Positions 26,891-35,146 of a DNA stretch of 64,000 bases are shown here, piece after piece. The DNA comes from Streptomyces sp. MMG1533 (lineage in GTDB: Bacteria; Actinomycetota; Actinomycetes; Streptomycetales; Streptomycetaceae). The notes under the pieces were generated by a model. It searched no databases. It saw only the letters and a list, made by a program, of their open reading frames with translations, and was not told the DNA's origin. A program made the translations under genes and the position numbers. Location of the stretch: positions 1 through 64,000 of the forward strand of contig NZ_LGDG01000002.1 in the NCBI RefSeq assembly GCF_001279775.1, given 5' to 3'. The number at the start of each line of letters is the position of its first letter. Positions within the stretch are counted from its first letter, which is position 1.

Positions 26891-26918
26891 GGGGCCCGCC
26901 AGGACCGTCGCGGGCCCC
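26891..26918. promoter_or_regulatory. inverted repeat upstream of usp
   Basis: GGGGCCCGC and GCGGGCCCC, 10-nt spacer, about 100 nt before the universal stress protein start. It could be an operator or a terminator hairpin; the sequence alone does not decide. Confidence 0.5.
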
Positions 26919-27021
26919 GCATCCGGTCCGGGAGCCAGAGCGCTCCTGGCGTGGAACAGTGGAAGGGGAGGCAGGGCGGTGTGCCGTCCGTGAAGGTACA
27001 GGCCCGGCGAAGGAGGACACG

Positions 27022-27909
27022 ATGAGTCACCCTGTGCTGGCGGGTGTCGACGGGTCCGAACGCAGTGCGACGGCAGCCGACTGGGCGGCGCGGGAGGCCG
27101 AGTTGCGCGGCGTTCCCCTGCGCCTGTTCCATGCCTTTCCGTCTCTTCCGGGCACCGTCGTGCCCCGCCCGGCCCTGGACCGGCTGCGTCACATGGGTGC
27201 GCGCATGCTCGAGCGAATGGTCACCGACCTGGTCGACCGTTACCCGGATGTCGAGGTGCAGGGCGAGCAGGCCGACGACGCCCCGACCCCGGCTCTTCTC
27301 GCCGCGGCCCGCGCTGCCGGACTTCTTGTCGTCGGCACACGGGGGACGGGCGGTTTCGACGGTCTCGCGGTCGGCTCGGTGGCGCTGCGGATGGCGGCAG
27401 CAGCCCCGTGCCCTGTCGTCCTGGTCCCCCAGCGGCCCAGCCCCTTCGGGGAGGGGATACGCGCGGAAGGCGTCGCTGCCCAGGTGGTGGTGGGGTTCGA
27501 TGCGCATCGCCCGGTCGGGGAGGCGGCGGACTTCGCGTTCTCTGTCGCTGAGGCACGTGGAGCAGGTCTGCGGGTGGTCCAGGCATGGGCGTTTCCTGCG
27601 GAGGCGGTGTCTCCGCGGACGCTCGTGGTGACCGAGGAGGACCGCGCCACGTGGGAGGACCAGGAGGTTCTGCGGCTCTCGGACGCGCTGCGCGTCTGGC
27701 AGGCGAAGTACCCCCGCGTGACGGTCCGCACCGATGTCATGTTGCTCCAGCCTGCGGGAGCACTCTTGAACGCGTCCCGGGAAGCGGCCCTGCTTGTCGT
27801 GGGCCGCCGCACCGATCCCCAGGCGGCCGAAGGCCGACTGGGCCCGGTCACGCACGCCGTACTGCACCACGCACGCTGCCCGGTGGCGGTCGTACCGCAC
27901 ACCGGATGA
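27022..27909 (+). CDS. universal stress protein, two UspA domains
   Basis: 295 residues from the ATG at 27022, preceded by AAGGAGG. Domain 1 (about 3-140) starts VLAGVDGSERSATAADWA and has the ATP-loop GTRGTGGFDGLAVGSVA; domain 2 (about 155-290) starts VVVGFDAHRPVGEAADFA and has VVGRRTDPQAAEGRLGPVTH. The G-x2-G-x9-G(S/T) ATP motif is clear in the first and partly kept in the second. USPs of this kind respond to oxygen limitation or growth arrest. The neighbours (phosphofructokinase, CBS and BON pieces) match gene groups induced in dormancy in other actinobacteria (inference). Confidence 0.92.
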   Translation: MSHPVLAGVDGSERSATAADWAAREAELRGVPLRLFHAFPSLPGTVVPRPALDRLRHMGARMLERMVTDLVDRYPDVEVQGEQADDAPTPALLAAARAAGLLVVGTRGTGGFDGLAVGSVALRMAAAAPCPVVLVPQRPSPFGEGIRAEGVAAQVVVGFDAHRPVGEAADFAFSVAEARGAGLRVVQAWAFPAEAVSPRTLVVTEEDRATWEDQEVLRLSDALRVWQAKYPRVTVRTDVMLLQPAGALLNASREAALLVVGRRTDPQAAEGRLGPVTHAVLHHARCPVAVVPHTG

Positions 27910-27986
27910 CGGCCGTCCAGAGGCCTGTCGGGGAAACGGCGGAACGGCCGAGCGGCGGAACGGCCGAACGGCGGGTCGCGGGCCGG

Positions 27987-28060
27987 GGAGCGATCCGGTG
28001 GGCGGCGGGCCGGGAGTGATCCGGTGGGTGGCGGGCCGGGAGTGATCCGGTGGGTGGCGG
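27987..28060. repeat. 26-bp tandem repeat, nearly three copies
   Basis: Unit GGAGTGATCCGGTGGGTGGC plus GGGCCG, at 27987, 28013 and 28039, the last copy cut by the end of the phosphofructokinase gene. It lies between two convergent genes. Confidence 0.85.
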
Positions 28061-28064
28061 CCGG

Positions 28065-29090
28065 TCAGCCGAAGAACACCTCGAACTCGTCGTACAGCGA
28101 CGGATCGACGAGCTTGGTCTTCGCCGTGGCGTCGGCGAGGGGGACGCGGACGATCCGGGTGCTCTGCAGGGCGACCATGACGCCGAAGTCACCGTCCTTG
28201 ACCGCGTCGATGGCGTGCAGCCCGAAGCGCGTGGCCAGCCAGCGGTCGAAGGCGCTCGGGGTGCCGCCGCGCTGGATGTGCCCCAGCACCGTGGTGCGGG
28301 CATCCTTGCCCGTGCGCTCCGAGATCTCCCGAGCCAGCCACTCGCCGACGCCGGACAGCCGCACATGGCCGAACTCGTCCAGCGACTGATCCTTGAGGAC
28401 CGCCTGGCCCTCTTTCGGGGCGGCCCCCTCGGCCACCACGACGATCGGCGCGTAGTTGATCTTGAATCTGTTCTTCACCTGCTCACAGACCTGATCGATG
28501 TCGAAGGGCCGCTCCGGGATGAGGATCACGTTGCCGCCGCCCGCGACGCCGGCGTGCAGTGCGATCCACCCGGAGTGCCGCCCCATGACCTCCACCACCA
28601 GGGCGCGCATGTGCGACTCGGCGGTGGTGTGGAGGCGGTCGATGGCCTCGGTCGCGATGCCGACCGCGGTGTCGAAGCCGAAGGTGTAGTCAGTGCCGGA
28701 GACGTCGTTGTCGATGGTCTTCGGCACGCCGACCAGGGGAATTCCCTGACGGCTCAGTTCGGTGGCCACGCCGAGCGTGTCCTCGCCGCCGATCACGACG
28801 AGCGCGTCCACGTCGTGCGCGGCAAGGGTGTCCTGTACGCGTCGCAACCCGTCCTCGTGTGTGAACGGGTTGGTACGGGAGGAGCCGAGGATGGTTCCGC
28901 CGCGAGGGAGGATCCCCCGCACGCCGGCGATGTCCAGTGGTACGACATCGTCCTGGAGCAAGCCGAGCCAGCCGTCCCTCAACCCGACGAAGTCGAAGGC
29001 GTATTCGTCGACACCTTTGCGGACGACACTGCGGATCACGGCGTTGAGGCCGGGGCAGTCACCGCCGCCGGTCAGTACTCCGACCCTCAT
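28065..29090 (-). CDS. pfkA: 6-phosphofructokinase
   Basis: 341 residues from the ATG at 29090 (MRVGVLTGGGDCPGLNAVIR). It has the expected blocks of group III phosphofructokinase: SSRTNPF, VVIGGEDTLGVA (nucleotide loop), PKTIDNDVSGTDYTFGFDTA (catalytic Asp), EVMGRHSGWIA and GHIQRGGTPSAFDR. It phosphorylates fructose 6-phosphate to the 1,6-bisphosphate in glycolysis. The GGEDT loop is shared by actinobacterial ATP- and PPi-using members, so the phosphoryl donor is not settled. It converges on the usp gene. Upstream lies a stretch of GAACGCCGG repeats. Confidence 0.93.
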   Translation of the reverse strand: MRVGVLTGGGDCPGLNAVIRSVVRKGVDEYAFDFVGLRDGWLGLLQDDVVPLDIAGVRGILPRGGTILGSSRTNPFTHEDGLRRVQDTLAAHDVDALVVIGGEDTLGVATELSRQGIPLVGVPKTIDNDVSGTDYTFGFDTAVGIATEAIDRLHTTAESHMRALVVEVMGRHSGWIALHAGVAGGGNVILIPERPFDIDQVCEQVKNRFKINYAPIVVVAEGAAPKEGQAVLKDQSLDEFGHVRLSGVGEWLAREISERTGKDARTTVLGHIQRGGTPSAFDRWLATRFGLHAIDAVKDGDFGVMVALQSTRIVRVPLADATAKTKLVDPSLYDEFEVFFG

Positions 29091-29593
29091 GGGTTTTCTC
29101 CCATCCGCTGGACGGCCCGCGCAGTCGCGGCCTTCTCGGCGATCAGGACCTCTGCCCGGGAACGCCGGGAACGCCGGGAACACCGAGAACGCCGGGATAC
29201 CGCGAACACCGGACCACCGGGAACATGGATCGCCTGCTTCCAGCCTCCCCCCGTTCGGTCCGCAGTGGCCACTCGACGGACGCCTGGTCCGAACGGCTCG
29301 CTCGTGAGGAGTTCTGTCCGGCTTCGGGGCGGCCTGGAGCCCGCTGAACAGGTGCGGGCCGCGTCGATCGGTTCGTCCGGATGACTCTGCGCGGTGATCA
29401 GAGGCGGACGTGGCTCGTCTCGCTGCGTTCGATCCTGCCGATGGCGGCGAAGGCGTTGATCCTGGAAGGGGGCGCCCACCTGCGGGCCACGCTTCTTCGC
29501 ACGCCGGGAACGGCCTCGCCCGAGGTTGGGGCCGAACTGCTCACCACCCGCGTAACGCCACGGCGACGCCCGCGGACGAGGAAGGAGACGGCC
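29091..29593. other. intergenic, GAACGCCGG repeats, no gene seen
   Basis: At 29156-29225 several copies of a 9-10 bp unit (GGGAACGCC) lie next to each other. The rest shows no convincing coding frame. Confidence 0.5.
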
Positions 29594-30124
29594 ATGGAGC
29601 AGCAGCCGAGGACGGTCCACGATGAGCAGGAGGTTCTGGCACGGACGGTCGCCGTCGTGATGCGCACCGCTGTGGTCACGGTCGCTGTCGACGAAACCGT
29701 GCTCGTGGCCTGGGAGTTGATGGAGCGGTCCGGCTCCCGTCATCTTCCGGTCGTACGTCCGGACGGCCGCTGTGCGGGCCTGCTGGACAGGGCCGACGTG
29801 GCGGTCGCCTGTGCGGCACCGGCCTCCTCGCTGTCCGGCCTGCGTGTGGGCGACCTCCTGCCCGGCCACAGGCCGGCGCTCGTCCACGCGGAGCAGACCG
29901 TACGCCATGCGGCCGACCTCATGAGCTGTACCGAAGTCGACGCGCTCCCGGTGCTGGGGGAAGACGGGCGTCTCGCCGGGGTACTGACGGCGTTCGACGT
30001 CGTCGCGGCCCTCTCCGGTCGTCCGGTGCGGAGGGAACCCGCCGAAACGCAGCCGCAGGCCCCGCCCACAGTGCTGCCCGGGCTCCCGCCTCGGCGGGGC
30101 TACCGTGGAACGGCGGTGCCCTGA
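29594..30124 (+). CDS. CBS-pair domain protein
   Basis: 176 residues from the ATG at 29594 with GAAGGAGA before it. Two CBS motifs: about 16-70 (VMRTAVVTVAVDETVLVAWE, LPVVRPDGRCAGLLDRADV) and about 85-140 (DLLPGHRPALVHAEQTVRHA, ALPVLGEDGRLAGVLTAFDV). A CBS pair (Bateman module) binds adenine nucleotides. The C-terminal 35 residues are Pro-rich and look disordered. It fits the stress group with usp and pfkA. Confidence 0.88.
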   Translation: MEQQPRTVHDEQEVLARTVAVVMRTAVVTVAVDETVLVAWELMERSGSRHLPVVRPDGRCAGLLDRADVAVACAAPASSLSGLRVGDLLPGHRPALVHAEQTVRHAADLMSCTEVDALPVLGEDGRLAGVLTAFDVVAALSGRPVRREPAETQPQAPPTVLPGLPPRRGYRGTAVP

Positions 30125-30271
30125 CCGACCACCACTTCGACGTTCACCGAGGTGACATCCGGACGTCAGTCCGTGTAGAAGCCGGCCTCGAACACCCGGC
30201 GGCCCCTCGGCACGGAAGGGGGCCAGCGCCGTGGCCCACCGGCTGCGGTGTCAGGTGCCAGGTGCCAGATG
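30125..30271. other. short repeat array, no gene
   Basis: 30248-30295 holds alternating GTCAGGTGCCAG and CAGATGTCAGATGTC units. No coding frame is seen. Confidence 0.5.
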
Positions 30272-30490
30272 TCAGATGTCAGGTGCCAGGTCGGGCGCGG
30301 GCCGGAGGTGATTCGTGACGTCGACGACACCGTCGACGCTCTCGGACAGGCGTACCGCGATGGGGATGAGGCTCTCCTGTGGCACCGTGCCGCTGAGTGT
30401 CACCCGGCCGTCGCTGACCTGGACGCTGACCTCGCCGGGAGACAGGCCGAGGGTGCGGGTGAGCTGCCGCGCATGCAGCCGGGCGCCGAG
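30272..30490 (-). pseudogene. BON-domain fragment
   Basis: About 70 residues: RTLGLSPGEVSVQVSDGRVT, LSGTVPQESLIPIAVRLSE, VDGVVDVTNHL, the typical strand-helix-helix-strand of BON. No start codon with a ribosome site is seen, and its N-terminal partner is missing. The sequence directly beyond its upstream end reads a CBS fragment on the opposite strand. Confidence 0.75.
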
Positions 30491-30607
30491 CACCGGGTCC
30501 TGGTCGTGGATGACGGCAGGCTCGTCGGAATCGTCTCGCTCTCGGACGTCAGCCGAACGGTGACCTGGCTGATGCGTACTGCCCCTGGGCGGCGTGATGG
30601 TCTGTGA
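30491..30607 (+). pseudogene. CBS-domain fragment
   Basis: 38 residues ending at a TGA at 30605-30607: HRVLVVDDGRLVGIVSLSDV, then SRTVTWLMR. This is the second half of a CBS motif without the first half. It faces away from the BON fragment. Confidence 0.7.
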
Positions 30608-31051
30608 CCGCGGGCCGTCACCTGGGCGGGCCATGTCACAAGGCGCCGTATCGCTCATGTGGCGCACTGCGACGATTGCCGGCCGCTCGTAGATCGGGGC
30701 GTGGCAAGCCGGAAGCCGCCGGTCCCGAACGAGGCCGGCAAGACAACCGCGTCCGCGGGTCACGCGGATCTACGGTAGGGGCTGCGTCGTGCACTGGCGC
30801 GCAGCGAGGAGGCGTTCGCGCGGCGTCTGGGCTTCGATGCGGCGGCCGACCAGGGTGATGGGCTTCTCCAGCCGCCGCCGGGGGCGGAGGCTCACGGCGG
30901 CGACCTCGCCGCAGTCGTCGCTTCGGCCCGTGTACGAGGGCCGACGACCGGCGCTCGTCAACGGCGGCCGTCGTCCCCGGCCCGGCCGGCCTGACCCGAC
31001 CCGAATGCCGGCAGTCCGTACGCCTCCGGCCCGACATGTATCCCGGCGCGC
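30608..31051. other. no gene seen
   Basis: Both strands contain open but low-complexity Arg/Pro-rich frames. Nothing was recognised. Confidence 0.35.
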
Positions 31052-32470
31052 TCAGGAGGACCACGCCGCGAGGAGTTCCGCCGGGCCGTACGCGGCGTCG
31101 AGCCCCGCGCAGTCGGTGCCGCTGCGCGAGAGCGCGATCACAGGCACGGGAGCAGGCGTGAGCGCGGCGCGGTGCCGGTGCAGCGCCGCGAGGTCGTGCC
31201 GGTCGAACGGGGAGTTCTCCAGCCACTTCACCGAGCCGACGAACAACAGCTCCTTGGCGATCGGCGCGCGGTCCGCGCCCACGACGTCGATCTCCACGTC
31301 GTTGGTACGGGTCCAGTAACCGCCGATGGCGGGGGCGGCGGGGAGGTTCGCGTCGGGCAGCAGCCGTGCCAGCGCCTCGCGCACCAGGGGTTCAACGGCC
31401 CTGCCACGCCAGCTGGTCCAGTTTTCGCGGATGCGCCGCAGCGTCAGGTCACCCCGGCCCCGCTCGATCTCCTCCATCGCCGGACCCAGGAGCTTCAGCC
31501 AGAAGCGGAGGTAGGGATCAGCGACCCTGTAGCGACGATCCTTCGAAGGCCGCGTGGACACGGGAAGCTCCGCCGCGATCACCCGCTTGTCCGCCAGGAT
31601 CCCCAGCGACCGCTGCAGCGGGGTCGCCCCGATCCCGCCGGCGGCGCGGGCAATGTTGGAGAACGTCCGCTCACCGCTGCCGATCGCCGCGAGGACGGTG
31701 CGGGCTTGGACCTGCTGGGGGAACTCCGCGGCGAGCGAGCGCTCCGCCGACACCAGCAGGGCCGAGACCGGATCGCTGAGTGCCGCCTGCAGGAACTCCC
31801 ACATCCCGGCGCCGTGCGGCCACTCCGCACAGATCAGCGGCAGCCCACCGGTGATCAAGGCCGCGTCGAAGGCCGAGGCGGGATCGAGGCCGAGCATCCC
31901 GCCCACCTCCGCCGGGTTGAGCGGACCCAGCACCATCTCCCGTCCGCGCTGGTGGAACGGGCGTCCGTAGCTGTTCAGTGCCTCCATCATCGACAGGTCG
32001 GAGCCGATGAGAACCAGCAGCACGGGCTTCGTCTCCAGCACTCGGTCCCAGGCCCGCTGAAGCATGCCCTCGAAGGCGCCATCCGCATCCATCAAATAGG
32101 GCACCTCGTCCATGACCACCACGCTCACCCGATCGTGCGGGAGTGCCGCCGCCAGCACATCGAAGGCGGCATCCCAACTCGCCGGGCGGGCCGCGGACAG
32201 CAGATTCGCCAGCGGAAGGCTGGATGACCGCGCATCCTGGCTGAGCCGCTCCAGATCCGCCCCCGGCGACGCCCCTGTGGCGGCATAAAAGAGGAACGGC
32301 ACACCGGACCTCTCGGCGAACCGCTCCACCAGCCGCGACTTGCCCACGCGGCGGCGCCCTCGAAGCATCACGCACCGCCCGGGCCGCTCCCCACCGACCC
32401 CGGCCGTCACCTTGCCCAGCTCGCGATCCAGCGTCTCGAGCTCGTTCCGCCTGCCCACGAAATCTGCCAT
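31052..32470 (-). CDS. ATPase with DUF234-type C-terminal domain
   Basis: 472 residues from the ATG at 32470. It begins MADFVGRRNELETLDRELG, the usual FxxRxxEL entry of this ATPase group. Walker A is GRRRVGKSRLV and Walker B is VVVMDEVPYL; a winged helix follows at about 270-330 (RTFSNIARAAGGIGATPLQRS). The C-terminus contains DPYLRFWLKLLGP and a DUF234/restriction-like fold with NDVEIDVVGAD and LLFVGSVKWLENSPFD, where E and K of a PD-(E)XK-type core can be picked out. Such proteins are widespread in archaea and bacteria and poorly understood. Repeats upstream look like its operator. Confidence 0.85.
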   Translation of the reverse strand: MADFVGRRNELETLDRELGKVTAGVGGERPGRCVMLRGRRRVGKSRLVERFAERSGVPFLFYAATGASPGADLERLSQDARSSSLPLANLLSAARPASWDAAFDVLAAALPHDRVSVVVMDEVPYLMDADGAFEGMLQRAWDRVLETKPVLLVLIGSDLSMMEALNSYGRPFHQRGREMVLGPLNPAEVGGMLGLDPASAFDAALITGGLPLICAEWPHGAGMWEFLQAALSDPVSALLVSAERSLAAEFPQQVQARTVLAAIGSGERTFSNIARAAGGIGATPLQRSLGILADKRVIAAELPVSTRPSKDRRYRVADPYLRFWLKLLGPAMEEIERGRGDLTLRRIRENWTSWRGRAVEPLVREALARLLPDANLPAAPAIGGYWTRTNDVEIDVVGADRAPIAKELLFVGSVKWLENSPFDRHDLAALHRHRAALTPAPVPVIALSRSGTDCAGLDAAYGPAELLAAWSS

Positions 32471-32509
32471 GCCGCCGCCTTCCAGAACGCTACCTGCCAC
32501 CCTCACAGA

Positions 32510-32548
32510 CACTAACATCACAGTTAGTAACATCAGCGTTAGTGACAT
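32510..32548. promoter_or_regulatory. operator-like GTTAGTG repeats
   Basis: One inverted copy (CACTAAC, 32510-32516) and two direct copies 15 bp apart (GTTAGTAACAT, 32523-32533; GTTAGTGACAT, 32538-32548), centred about 60 bp upstream of the ATPase start in an otherwise GC-rich region. Confidence 0.65.
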
Positions 32549-33042
32549 GTCGGCTCAGAAGGATGCCGCCTGCCCCGGTACATCCACGGGACGGGAGGAG
32601 ATCAGCCTTCGGCGCCGCAGCACGGTCCGCCATTGGGCACCAAGGCCGCCGAATGCGTGAGCGGCGCGCGAGCGCACCGCGGTCCAGCCCGCCCCTATGT
32701 CAGGAAACCTGCGAAATGACTACGCCTGCCGAGCGGGCCGCGTCAAGGGCGTCGCGACAACCTCTCCCCCTCCGAGGCGCCGGGCGGGCGACAGTCGAAG
32801 AGGGCGCCCGATACGTCTCGGCAACGCCCTTGTCATCCGGCGTCGGCGCATGCATCATCGTGGGCATCATCAGGGTTCCTGATATCGAGCATGCTGCTCG
32901 GCCCTACCGGGACGCGAAGGAACCCGCCACCTCTTCTGCTGCCGGCTCCGGCTTCCCCCCAGCGGCTTCAGCCGCCCGTTCCGGCTTCCCCAGCAGCTTC
33001 ACCACCCTCAGCTCCGCTCCCTCGACGTGCCCGGAGGCATTC
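32549..33042. other. upstream region of the ABC operon
   Basis: No gene is seen. It should hold the promoter of the operon starting at 33043. The in-frame open stretch before 33043 is not protein-like. Confidence 0.4.
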
Positions 33043-34371
33043 ATGAGCGCACCCATCAGCACACCCGCGAACGGCAATTTGTCCCGAAGATCCATTCTTC
33101 GGGGGACGGCCGGAGCCGCCGGTCTGTTCACCGCAGGCGGTCTGCTGACCGCCTGCGGCGGCATCAAGGAGTCCGCGGCACAGACCGACGCGGTGCTCCG
33201 GATCGGCTACGTCTCGCCCAGCACGGGCCCGGCCGCGGGCTTCGGCGAGCCGAACGCGTTCCTGATGAAGAAGCTGCGCGCCACCTTCAAGGACGGGCTG
33301 CGGATCGGCGGCAAGAAGTACTCCGTCGAGATCATCGACCGCGACAGTCAGTCGAATCCGCAGACCGCCGCGCAGGTCGCGGCCGACCTGATCAACAGCG
33401 AGAAGATCGACCTGATGCTCGTCACCTCCACCCCGGAGACGGTCAACCCCGTCGCCGACGCGTGCGAGGCGGCCAAGATCCCCTGTCTGTCGACCGCCGT
33501 GCCGTGGGAGGCCTGGTACTTCGGCCGCGGGGCCACCCCCGAGAAGCCCTTCACGTACACCTACCACTTCTTCATCGGCGTCGCGGAGATCCATGCCGCG
33601 TACACCTCCCTGTGGACGAAGGGCGGGGTGGAGACCAACCGGCGGGTCGGCGTCATGTGGCCCAACGACCCCGACGGCAAGGCGATCCGGCAGGGGCTCG
33701 GGCCGCAGCTGAAGAAGAGCGGGTTCAGGATCGTCGACCCCGGGGCGTACGAGGACGGGACGAACGACTACTCGGCGCAGATCGCCGCGTTCAAGAAGGC
33801 GGACGCGGAGATCTTCAACACCTTCCCGCTGCCGCCCGACTTCGCCACTTTCTGGAAGCAGGCCCGGCAGCAGGGATACCGGCCGCGCATCGCGTCCATC
33901 GCCAAGACCGGTCTCCTCCCCTCCCAGGTCGAGGCGCTCGGCTCGCTCGGACACGGCCTCAGCGCCGGCTTCTGGTGGTCGCCCCAGTTCCCGTACACCT
34001 CCACCCTCACCGACCAGACCGCCGGGCAACTGGCCGACGACTACGAGAAGTCGACGGGCAAGCAGTGGAACCAGGTCATCGGGTCCAACATGGCGCTCTT
34101 CGAGGTCGCGGTCCACGCGCTGAAGGCGACCTCCGACCCCAAGGACCGGGGGGAACTGGCTGCCGCCCTCGGCAAGGCCAAGCTCACCACCGTCGCCGGG
34201 CCGCTGGACTTCACGTCCGGGCCGGTGAAGAACGTGTCCACGGAGCCGCTGGTCATGGGGCAGTGGCGCAAGGCCACGGGGGGCAGCAAGTTCGCCGTCG
34301 AGCCGGTCATCGTCGACAACGGCGCCTTCGGCGACATCCCGCTCGGAGGCGAACTTGAGCCCCTCCGCTGA
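33043..34371 (+). CDS. LivK-type substrate-binding lipoprotein
   Basis: 442 residues from the ATG at 33043, with CGGAGG upstream. The signal has a twin-arginine pair (LSRRSILRGTAGAAGLFTAG) and a lipobox LLTACGG, so it is a lipid-anchored exported protein. The body is the Leu/Ile/Val-binding (Peripla_BP_6) fold: IGYVSPSTGPAAGFGEPN, AQVAADLINSEKIDLMLV, RRVGVMWPNDPDGKA. Substrate residues differ from the classical amino-acid set, so a branched-chain amino acid is only one possibility (amide, urea or aromatic ligands also occur). First gene of a five-gene operon with overlapping frames. Confidence 0.88.
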   Translation: MSAPISTPANGNLSRRSILRGTAGAAGLFTAGGLLTACGGIKESAAQTDAVLRIGYVSPSTGPAAGFGEPNAFLMKKLRATFKDGLRIGGKKYSVEIIDRDSQSNPQTAAQVAADLINSEKIDLMLVTSTPETVNPVADACEAAKIPCLSTAVPWEAWYFGRGATPEKPFTYTYHFFIGVAEIHAAYTSLWTKGGVETNRRVGVMWPNDPDGKAIRQGLGPQLKKSGFRIVDPGAYEDGTNDYSAQIAAFKKADAEIFNTFPLPPDFATFWKQARQQGYRPRIASIAKTGLLPSQVEALGSLGHGLSAGFWWSPQFPYTSTLTDQTAGQLADDYEKSTGKQWNQVIGSNMALFEVAVHALKATSDPKDRGELAAALGKAKLTTVAGPLDFTSGPVKNVSTEPLVMGQWRKATGGSKFAVEPVIVDNGAFGDIPLGGELEPLR

Positions 34372-35146
34372 GCCGGTGACCGACACCGTGGGGACAGGGG
34401 AGGCCGCCTCGGCGGCGGCCCCGGCCCCGCCGGTGCTCGCGGCGAACGGCATTCACCGACGCTTCGGCAGCCTGGTCGTCCTCGAAGGCATCGACATCGC
34501 CCTCTCCCCCGGCGAGGCCCTGGGCATCGTCGGGCCGAACGGCGCCGGAAAGACGACCCTGCTCGACATCCTCTCCGGCGCCCAGGCACCCTCCGAGGGC
34601 AGTGTCACCTTCCAGGGTCAGGACGTGACCCGCTGGAAGGTCGACCGGCGCTGCCGCGGCGGCATCGGGCGCTCCCATCAGGTGCCGCGCCCCTTCACCG
34701 GCATGACGGCCTACGAGAACGTGCTGGTCGCGTCGGTGCAGGGCGGATCGCACCGGCGTGGGGCCGCACAGCAGCACGCCCTCGGTGTGCTGGAGCGCTG
34801 CGGCATGCTCGGCCAGGCCAACCGGCCCGCGGCCGCGCTCACCCTGCTGGAGCGCAAGCGGCTGGAGATGGCGCGGGCGCTGGCGACCGATCCGCAGGTG
34901 CTGCTGCTGGACGAGATCGCGGGTGGTCTCACCGACGCCGAGACGGACGAACTGATCGCCACCATCCAGCAGTTGCGCGCCGACGGCATCGCCATCGTCT
35001 GGATCGAGCACGTCATCCACGCGCTTCTGCGGGTGATCGACCGGCTGGTCTGTCTCGCGCAGGGCCGGGTCCTGGCCGAGGGCGAACCGGACGCCGTCAT
35101 GTCCGATCCCCGGGTCGTCGAGGCCTACCTGGGGAGCGCGGCATGA
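34355..35146 (+). CDS. ABC transporter ATPase, LivG-type
   Basis: 263 residues from a TTG at 34355, chosen because GGAGG lies 6 nt before it and the frame overlaps the upstream gene by 17 nt. Walker A is GPNGAGKTTLLD, the Q-loop region is GRSHQVPRPF, Walker B is VLLLDEIAGGL and the switch His is in WIEHVIHALLR. The signature, normally LSYGQQRRLE, reads LTLLERKRLEMARAL and so lacks the Gly-Gln core. A C-terminal LivG-like tail is present (DPRVVEAYLG). It energises uptake with LivF, LivH and LivM. Confidence 0.88.
   Translation: MSPSAEPVTDTVGTGEAASAAAPAPPVLAANGIHRRFGSLVVLEGIDIALSPGEALGIVGPNGAGKTTLLDILSGAQAPSEGSVTFQGQDVTRWKVDRRCRGGIGRSHQVPRPFTGMTAYENVLVASVQGGSHRRGAAQQHALGVLERCGMLGQANRPAAALTLLERKRLEMARALATDPQVLLLDEIAGGLTDAETDELIATIQQLRADGIAIVWIEHVIHALLRVIDRLVCLAQGRVLAEGEPDAVMSDPRVVEAYLGSAA

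Noticed and set aside
30636..31226. Arg/Pro-rich frames on both strands
   Set aside because: Composition typical of wrong-frame reading in high-GC DNA; no motif.
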